NCBI GenBank assembly: GCA_030654835.1
Contig: JAURWS010000030.1
Location: 186,001-250,000 of the forward strand
Source of the DNA: Gammaproteobacteria bacterium
GTDB taxonomy: Bacteria; Pseudomonadota; Gammaproteobacteria; Pseudomonadales; Pseudohongiellaceae
DNA length: 64,000 nucleotides
Direction: 5' to 3'
Shown: one piece after another, positions 58,465 to 64,000 of the stretch
Layout: each line of letters begins with the position of its first letter
Numbering within the stretch: the first letter of the stretch is position 1
Notes under the pieces: generated by a model
The model's database searches: none
Told to the model about the DNA's origin: nothing
Seen by the model: only the letters and a program-made list of their open reading frames with translations
Made by a program: the position numbers and the translations under genes

Positions 58465-60855
58465 ATGGCAGTCACCATCCAGCACGTCATTCCCTTCGAA
58501 AATCTCGGTCGTGCAGATGTGCCGCGCGTAGGCGGCAAGAACGCTTCGCTCGGTGAGATGGTCGCGCATCTGGCGGCGCAGGGTGTGCCGGTGCCGCCGG
58601 GGTTCGCCACCACGGCGGACGCGTATTGGCAATATGTCGATGCCAATGGTCTGCGCAAGCCGATGGCCGATGCCATCGCTGAACTGCGTGCGGGCCACGC
58701 GACGCTGGCCGAGACAGGCAGCCTGCTGCGCCGCGCCTTCCTGGGCGGACAGTGGCCCGCCGAGACCGCCGCCGCCATTCGCACTCATTATGCGGCTCTG
58801 AGCCAGTGCGCCGGACGCGATGCCGTTGATGTGGCAGTGCGCTCCAGCGCCACCGCTGAAGACCTGCCCGACGCCAGCTTCGCCGGTCAGCAGGAAACCT
58901 TCCTCAACATTCGCGGCGATGACGCGCTGCTGGACGCCTGCCGTCGCTGCTACGCCTCTCTATTCACTGACCGCGCGATCAGCTACCGGGAGACCAAAGG
59001 CTTCGATCATCTGAAGGTGGCACTGTCCGTGGGTGTGCAATTGATGGTGCGCTCCGATGTCGGTGGCTCGGGCGTGATGTTCAGCATCGACACAGAGACG
59101 GGCTTCGACAAGGTGGCCGTCATCACGGCCGCGTGGGGACTGGGCGAGACGGTGGTGCAGGGCGCTGTAGACCCTGACGAGTATCAGGTGTTCAAGCCTC
59201 TGCTGGCCAACGAGAGTCTGGTGCCGGTGCTGGAGAAACATCTGGGCAGCAAGACGATCAAGATGATCTACGCCAGCGAGAGTGGCAAATCGACCCGCAC
59301 GGTGCCGACCTCCAAGGTGGAGCGCGCCAGCTACGTGCTCAACGACGGCGAGATTGTGAAATTGGCGCGCTGGGCCTGCATCATCGAGAACCATTACGGT
59401 TGCCCGATGGACATCGAGTGGGCGAAAGACGGCCAGACCGACGCCCTCTACATCGTGCAGGCCCGCCCGGAAACCGTGCAGTCGCGCAAGGAGGCCGGCA
59501 CGCTGCGCAGCTACAGTCTCAGCGACAAGGGCAAAGTGTTGGTGACGGGTTTGAGCATCGGCGATGCGGCGGTGAGCGGCCGCGTCTGCATTCTCGACAG
59601 CGCCAAAGACATCGACCGCTTCGTAGACGGCTCCATTCTGGTGACCGAGAACACTGACCCGGACTGGGTTCCGATCATGAAGCGCGCGGCCGCCATCATC
59701 ACCGACCGTGGCGGGCGCACCTCGCATGCCGCCATTGTCAGCCGGGAGCTGGGTCTTCCAGCCATCGTCGGCACCGGCAACGCGACTCAGGTGCTGCACG
59801 ACGAGCAGGAGATTACCGTGTCCTGCGCCGAGGGCGACACCGCCTTCGTGTATGAGGGCACCGCGAAGATCGCCATCGAGACCCTCGATATTGCCGCGAT
59901 TCCCGCGACCCGAACTCAGGTCATGCTCAACATGGGCAACCCGGCGGCAGCGTTCCGCTGGTGGCGACTGCCCGCCGACGGTGTGGGGCTGGCGCGCATG
60001 GAGTTTGTGGTGAGCAACCACGTCAAGGTGCATCCGATGGCGCTGGTCAAATATGATCAGTTGCAGGACGTTGATGCCAAACGCGAGATCGATGCGCTGA
60101 CGGTAGGCTACGCGGATCGCACCGACTACTTCGTCGAGCGCCTGGCCCGAGGGCTTTCGCGCATTGCCGCTGCGTTCTATCCGCGCCCGGTCATCATCCG
60201 CATGAGTGACTTCAAGACCAACGAGTACGCGAACCTCGTCGGCGGCGCGCAGTTCGAGCCCCATGAGGAAAACCCCATGATTGGTTTCCGGGGGGCGTCG
60301 CGCTATTACTCACCGCGCTACCGTGAGGGCTTCGCGCTGGAGTGCCGCGCCATCAAGCACCTGCGTGAACAGATGGGCTTCGACAACGTGGTCGTGATGA
60401 TTCCGTTCTGCCGCTCGATCGCCGAGGCCGACAAGGTGCTGGAGGTGATGGCTGGCAACGGTCTGCGCCGGGGCGAGAATGGACTGGAGGTCTACGTGAT
60501 GTGCGAGATTCCCTCCAACGTGATTCTGGCGCCCGCCTTCGCCGAGCGCTTCGATGGCTTCTCGATTGGCTCCAACGACCTGACCCAGTTGACGCTGGGG
60601 GTGGATCGCGACTCCGAGCAGCTGGCCGGGCTCTTTGACGAACAGGACGACGCGGTGAAGTGGATGATCGGCCATGTCATCAGCGCGGCCCGTGACGCCG
60701 GTGCAAAGATCGGCATCTGCGGGCAGGCACCCAGTGACCATCCGGACTTTGCCGCCTTCCTGGTGGAGTGCGGGATCAACTCGATCTCGGTGACCCCCGA
60801 CAGCTTCATCCGGGTGAAACAGAAGGTCGCGGAGGCGGAGGCCCGCAAGGGCTGA
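58465..60855 (+). CDS. ppsA: Phosphoenolpyruvate synthase
   Basis: A 796-residue enzyme making PEP from pyruvate with ATP. Order of domains: ATP-binding region at the N-terminus (GGKNASLGEM, RSSATAEDLPDASFAGQQET), the swivelling phosphohistidine domain with GGRTSHAAIVSRELGLPAIV (His421), and the PEP-binding barrel with RMSDFKTNEYANLVGG, IGSNDLTQLTLGVDRDS and CGQAPSDHPDF (Cys752). GGAGAG precedes ATG 58465. Essential for growth on three- and four-carbon acids and thus complements dctA and maeA in this window. Confidence 0.95.
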   Translation: MAVTIQHVIPFENLGRADVPRVGGKNASLGEMVAHLAAQGVPVPPGFATTADAYWQYVDANGLRKPMADAIAELRAGHATLAETGSLLRRAFLGGQWPAETAAAIRTHYAALSQCAGRDAVDVAVRSSATAEDLPDASFAGQQETFLNIRGDDALLDACRRCYASLFTDRAISYRETKGFDHLKVALSVGVQLMVRSDVGGSGVMFSIDTETGFDKVAVITAAWGLGETVVQGAVDPDEYQVFKPLLANESLVPVLEKHLGSKTIKMIYASESGKSTRTVPTSKVERASYVLNDGEIVKLARWACIIENHYGCPMDIEWAKDGQTDALYIVQARPETVQSRKEAGTLRSYSLSDKGKVLVTGLSIGDAAVSGRVCILDSAKDIDRFVDGSILVTENTDPDWVPIMKRAAAIITDRGGRTSHAAIVSRELGLPAIVGTGNATQVLHDEQEITVSCAEGDTAFVYEGTAKIAIETLDIAAIPATRTQVMLNMGNPAAAFRWWRLPADGVGLARMEFVVSNHVKVHPMALVKYDQLQDVDAKREIDALTVGYADRTDYFVERLARGLSRIAAAFYPRPVIIRMSDFKTNEYANLVGGAQFEPHEENPMIGFRGASRYYSPRYREGFALECRAIKHLREQMGFDNVVVMIPFCRSIAEADKVLEVMAGNGLRRGENGLEVYVMCEIPSNVILAPAFAERFDGFSIGSNDLTQLTLGVDRDSEQLAGLFDEQDDAVKWMIGHVISAARDAGAKIGICGQAPSDHPDFAAFLVECGINSISVTPDSFIRVKQKVAEAEARKG

Positions 60856-60892
60856 GGTCGGGACGGCCAGCGAAGAAAGCTAGGCGTGGAGG

Positions 60893-62026
60893 CTATTTCT
60901 GGCGACGTGGTCTTGCTACCAGAATCCTCGCGAAGGTCTGCAGGCCGACGTTTTCCTCCAGCTCCAGCCCGCTCTTCTCGAACAGCTCACACCACTGTGC
61001 CAGGGTGCGCTCGCGTCCGCGAGTGCCGATGAACATCTGCATGTCGAAAGAGGCGCTTGCCAGGTCGGCGCCCATCTCCGGCAACACGATCTCCAGCACT
61101 GCGATGCGCGCCCCGGTCTGGCCACACAACGCGGCAAGAGTGCGCAGGCCGCTGATGCAACTTTCGTCGTCGAAGCCGTGCAGCACCGCGCTCAGCAGAT
61201 AGATGTCGCCCGCACCCTGCGCGGCGGGCAACTGGCCAAACAGGTCGCCGGTCTCGAAGTGCACGCGGGACAGCAGCTCGGGCTCTTCACGCCCCTGCCA
61301 GAATTGAGCGGCATCGCGTACCACTTGCTCGCGATCCACGACCAGTGCCTGCAGCTGCGGATGACGCTTGAGGATGGCGAGGGATTTGCTGCCCTGCGAG
61401 CCACCCACGTCGATCAGCCGCGTGAAGCGTGACCAGTCGAAGTCCTGCGCGAAGCAGTCGCCTGCCAAAGCCTCGACGCTGTCCATGGCGCGTGAGAACA
61501 GCTCATCAAACTCCGGATGATGATCCATGTAATCGAACAACTCCTGTCCGTGGCTGCGCTGGAAGGCGACCTCTCCGCTGCGCACCGCGCCTTCCAGCTC
61601 CTCGTACCAGGGGCGGCTCATCTCCGGCGAGTTATGCATCAGAATCATGGCGCGCACGCACTGCGGATCATCCTGCCGCAGGGGAGAGGACAGGCGGTTA
61701 TTGCGGAATTCGCCGGGCGCGGTCTGCTCGAAGATGCCCATCGCCGCCAGCATCCGCAGCAGGCGCTCGACGGCATCGGCGCTGGCGCTGACCAGGTTGG
61801 CTATCTCGGAGGCCGGCAGCTGGCGATCGGCGAGGGCAGTCGCGATGTCCAGCCGCGCGGCCACATACAGCGCGCGGGATTGCCAGAAGGAAGAGCTGAT
61901 CTGCACCAGCCGGAACGGCGGTGGCGTCATCTTGTTGGGAATGTTCTGCAGCCAGTTCGCGAAGCGCATCAGGCGGGCGAAGCGGCGCACGGCACCGGCG
62001 TTTTTCTGGAGAGTGGGGTTCGACAT
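60893..62026 (-). CDS. O-methyltransferase family 2-like SAM methyltransferase
   Basis: A 377-residue protein. An N-terminal winged-helix dimerisation domain (FWQSRALYVAARLDIATALA, LLRMLAAMGIFEQT) is followed by a Rossmann SAM domain: RLIDVGGSQGSKSLAILKRH near residue 197, LQALVVDREQVV, YLLSAVLHGFDDE and IAVLEIVLPEMG. This is the layout of plant-type caffeate/hydroxyneurosporene O-methyltransferases. The catalytic histidine position is occupied by H in AVLHGFDDE. The gene is just downstream of a TetR regulator on the same strand (35-base gap), so the two are probably co-transcribed. The substrate is unknown. Confidence 0.83.
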   Translation of the reverse strand: MSNPTLQKNAGAVRRFARLMRFANWLQNIPNKMTPPPFRLVQISSSFWQSRALYVAARLDIATALADRQLPASEIANLVSASADAVERLLRMLAAMGIFEQTAPGEFRNNRLSSPLRQDDPQCVRAMILMHNSPEMSRPWYEELEGAVRSGEVAFQRSHGQELFDYMDHHPEFDELFSRAMDSVEALAGDCFAQDFDWSRFTRLIDVGGSQGSKSLAILKRHPQLQALVVDREQVVRDAAQFWQGREEPELLSRVHFETGDLFGQLPAAQGAGDIYLLSAVLHGFDDESCISGLRTLAALCGQTGARIAVLEIVLPEMGADLASASFDMQMFIGTRGRERTLAQWCELFEKSGLELEENVGLQTFARILVARPRRQK

Positions 62027-62061
62027 GGGGCAGTGAGTCCTCTTCGACTAGCTTCGGTTGA

Positions 62062-62706
62062 TCAGGATGGTGTCGTGGCGGATGCCAGGCCGGCGCTGAA
62101 CAGGTGACCGTTGAACGCGGCGAGCCGATCGAGAAAGGCGGCGTCCATGGGCCGCTCCATCTGTTCCTCGAACACGTTCTTCAGCAACATCGGCGTCATC
62201 GCGAGGCTGACAAAAGCCATGCGCAGGATGTCCGCATCGACGCCGGGGTCGATCTCCCCCTGGGTCTTCAAGGCATCGACCTTGCGCGCACTGCGGGTGC
62301 GGCCGCGCTCAAGCAGCTGCTGGATGAAGCGGCGCCCGGGGCCTTGATTGAGAGCCAGCACCTTGAGGATCAACCGGGGGAATTCCGGATGCTTGCTCAT
62401 GGTCTCGTAGTACAGGCGCAGAAAGTCGGCGAACCCGGAAGCAGAATTGAGCAGCTGGCCGTCCAGCACGTCGAGCATGGGGCTGAGGGTGTGGCGAATC
62501 ATCTCCTCGTAGAGCCCCTCCTTGCTGCCGAAGTAATAACGAATCATGGAGACGTTGGCATTGGCTCGCTCCGCGATCAGCCGAGTGGTGACACGGGCGT
62601 AGTCGTCCGCCAGGAAGCAATCGAGCGCAGCCTTGAGCAGACGCGACTGCACCGGGTCGTCATCGGGTTTGTGTACATCGGGCTCGTGCAAATCGGGTTC
62701 TTGCAT
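62062..62706 (-). CDS. TetR family regulator with acidic repeat tail at the N-terminus
   Basis: A 214-residue regulator. ATG 62704-62706 is preceded by GGAG; five more codons are open upstream from GTG 62721. A short repetitive stretch EPDLHEPDVHKPDDD precedes the DNA-binding domain SRLLKAALDCFLADDYARVT-TRLIAERANANVSMIRYYFG. The ligand domain has MSKHPEFPRLILKVLALNQG, typical of the CerR/DUF1956 group. It is encoded upstream of the O-methyltransferase and may control it. The gap to the divergent SGNH gene (62707-62899) would hold both promoters. Confidence 0.85.
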   Translation of the reverse strand: MQEPDLHEPDVHKPDDDPVQSRLLKAALDCFLADDYARVTTRLIAERANANVSMIRYYFGSKEGLYEEMIRHTLSPMLDVLDGQLLNSASGFADFLRLYYETMSKHPEFPRLILKVLALNQGPGRRFIQQLLERGRTRSARKVDALKTQGEIDPGVDADILRMAFVSLAMTPMLLKNVFEEQMERPMDAAFLDRLAAFNGHLFSAGLASATTPS

Positions 62707-62899
62707 GGGGGTCTCCGGCACTGAAACATGCGATCAGGCTAGCACCCGCTTGCAGGCATCGACAGCGCTTTCGTCAATCAATTCGGTGGGTTTGATTGAA
62801 TATCTGCGGGGCTTCTTAAAGGCACGGCTTTGTGTCAGATTAGCGCTGGGCGAATTGAAGTAATTCCGCCTTCCCAACAACAATAATCAGGAGGCCGTC

Positions 62900-63622
62900 G
62901 TGTCACCACTCCGCGCCCATACGCCCAGAATTCGTTTCTCCGGCTTTATCGCCTTACTCTGTGCCACCGCGTTCAGTTTGCAGGTGGCAGCCCAGCAACT
63001 GCCGGATCCGACCCGCTTCGAAGAGGACATTCAGAAGTTCGAGGCGCAGGACCGTGCGACTCCGCCTCCGAAGAGTGCCATCGTGCTGACGGGCAGTTCC
63101 AGCATCAAGTTCTGGAACGAAGAGGCGCCTGCCGATCTCGCGCCGCTGACGGTGATTCCCCGAGGCTTCGGTGGTAGCGTGATGAACGATCTGCTGCACT
63201 ATCTTGATCGCGTGGCGCTGACGTATCAGCCGCGCGCGATCCTGATCTACGAGGGTGACAATGACACCGGCCGTAACTTCATTCCCAATGACACGATCAT
63301 GGCACAGCTGGAAGAAATGATCGGCCGCATCCACGCGCAGCTGCCACAGGCACGCATCTACTTGCTGTCAGTGAAGCCGAGCGTGTTGCGTGAAGAGAGC
63401 TGGCCGGTGGCGCTGGAGTTGAACGAGCGTTACAAGGCGCTCGCCGAAAGTGATGCGCTGGTGACTTACATCGACGTGGCCACTCCATTCCTGAAGAGCG
63501 ATGGCGCGGTGATGACGGACATCTTCGTGGAAGACAACCTGCATCTGAATGACAAGGGTTACGACATCTGGGCGGCGAGCGTCAGAGAGGTGTTGATGGC
63601 GCACGAGGCGCAGTACGAGTAG
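62900..63622 (+). CDS. Secreted SGNH/GDSL-family hydrolase
   Basis: A 240-residue precursor starting at GTG 62900 with AGGAGG 7 bases upstream. Signal peptide about residues 1-32 (FIALLCATAFSLQVAAQ). Block I is VLTGSSSIKFW with the nucleophilic serine, block II the glycine in PRGFGGSVMND, block III YEGDNDTGRN with asparagine, and block V DNLHLNDKGYDIW with the Asp and His. All four SGNH blocks are present. It should be an esterase or acylhydrolase in the periplasm, perhaps acting on polysaccharide acyl groups; the substrate is unknown. Confidence 0.88.
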   Translation: MSPLRAHTPRIRFSGFIALLCATAFSLQVAAQQLPDPTRFEEDIQKFEAQDRATPPPKSAIVLTGSSSIKFWNEEAPADLAPLTVIPRGFGGSVMNDLLHYLDRVALTYQPRAILIYEGDNDTGRNFIPNDTIMAQLEEMIGRIHAQLPQARIYLLSVKPSVLREESWPVALELNERYKALAESDALVTYIDVATPFLKSDGAVMTDIFVEDNLHLNDKGYDIWAASVREVLMAHEAQYE

Positions 63623-63645
63623 GAAGTACGAATAGTGCTTGTGGC

Positions 63646-64000
63646 TCAGCGTACCCAGTGACGGGCATCCTTCAGAAGTAGAAGCAATTGTCGCTCACGC
63701 AGCGGCGATGCGATGAAGCCAAAACGGGTGTAGAACTTTGCGGCTTCTTCGTCGATGGGGTGGGTCAGCATGGCGCGGATGCCAGCCTGCTCGGCAATCA
63801 GCATTGTGCGGCGGATGGCATCCTGCAACATGCCAAAGCCAATGCCACGCCTCTTATCCCCCGTGGAGACTGCAAGCCGCGCCAGGATCACTGCCGGCAG
63901 AGGGTAGCGCCCCATGCCCTTGCTGATGCGCTCGGGTGCTTCCAGCACATCGACTTGGCCGACGGTCAGACTGAAGTAGCCGACCACGCGGCCACTATCT
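63646..64000 (-). CDS. GNAT acetyltransferase, TacT-toxin-like (5' end outside window)
   Basis: The frame is open to the window edge; 117 codons before the stop are present. RVVGYFSLTVGQV, then VILARLAVSTGDKRRGIGFG (acetyl-CoA-binding loop with the RxxGxG pattern) and MLQDAIRRTMLIAEQAGIRA, then AKFYTRFGFIASP, match the GNAT toxins of TacAT modules, which acetylate aminoacyl-tRNA. The antitoxin, a ribbon-helix-helix protein (DUF1778), would lie beyond 64000, so the module cannot be confirmed. The C-terminus (LLLLLKDARHWVR) is normal for the family. Confidence 0.75.
   Translation of the reverse strand, partial: DSGRVVGYFSLTVGQVDVLEAPERISKGMGRYPLPAVILARLAVSTGDKRRGIGFGMLQDAIRRTMLIAEQAGIRAMLTHPIDEEAAKFYTRFGFIASPLRERQLLLLLKDARHWVR

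Noticed and set aside
58960-60264. Open frame of 434 codons antisense to ppsA
   Set aside because: Shadow of ppsA; rich in His, Arg and Gly with no family pattern.
1-64000. tRNA, rRNA or riboswitch genes
   Set aside because: No cloverleaf arms, rRNA blocks or known riboswitch cores were recognised; a tRNAscan-SE and Infernal search would settle this.

Overview
The window looks like chromosomal DNA of an uncharacterised, moderately G+C-rich gammaproteobacterium. DctA, RlmA, PpsA (catalytic His at residue 421, as in E. coli), SfcA-type malic enzyme, Slt-type transglycosylase and YefM/YoeB all resemble gammaproteobacterial proteins, and 7840-7897 holds a Pseudomonas-style REP doublet. There is no rRNA, tRNA, CRISPR array, transposase or integrase. 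No species can be named from sequence alone.

Layout. 1-7.8 kb: the end of a DODA-type ring-cleavage dioxygenase with a methyltransferase, an A+T-rich DUF3800 gene, small secreted proteins including a truncated Rap1a-like one, a cupin, a DUF4143 ATPase relic, and a TetR regulator divergent from a two-gene molybdenum hydroxylase operon (IorAB type). 7.8-12 kb: REP doublet, a perfect palindrome and a DUF4143 ATPase, then an SDR gene and a subclass B3 metallo-beta-lactamase that once overlapped by 4 bp. A piece of a type I restriction locus (Bro-N gene plus the first codons of hsdR, ending in a run of 14 G) now separates them, flanked by a 49-bp direct repeat.

12-34 kb is the striking region: six long paralogous genes on the minus strand (p1-p6), each a three-helix membrane anchor fused to a PD40/TolB-type beta-propeller. 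Five carry the same promoter-leader block. They alternate with toxin or toxin-antitoxin genes: DUF4160/DUF2442 (two copies), Fic, HipBA, a decayed AbiE pair and a second Fic. Paralogues p5 and p6 are chimeras of the others, so the array has grown by duplication and been reshuffled by recombination.

34-43.7 kb: a secreted RidA-like protein, a gluconate-dehydrogenase-like pair (subunit 3 plus GMC oxidoreductase), a secreted protein with three BamE-like repeats, dctA, and a MacB-type ABC ATPase with its 833-residue permease. 43.7-47.6 kb: an A+T-richer two-gene operon of P-loop ATPases, the second with six near-identical TPR units, which I consider a candidate undescribed defence or signalling system. 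47.6-64 kb is mainly housekeeping: maeA, yefM-yoeB with recognisable operators, an NHL-propeller lipoprotein, an ORF6N regulator, slt, M32 carboxypeptidase, rlmA, an SDR, ppsA, an O-methyltransferase behind a TetR regulator, an SGNH hydrolase, and the end of a TacT-like acetyltransferase.

How parts may work together: DctA (C4-dicarboxylate uptake), malic enzyme and PEP synthase would together support growth on C4 acids through gluconeogenesis. The toxin-antitoxin density, decayed relics and duplications mark 12-34 kb and 43.7-47.6 kb as accessory DNA inside a conserved backbone.
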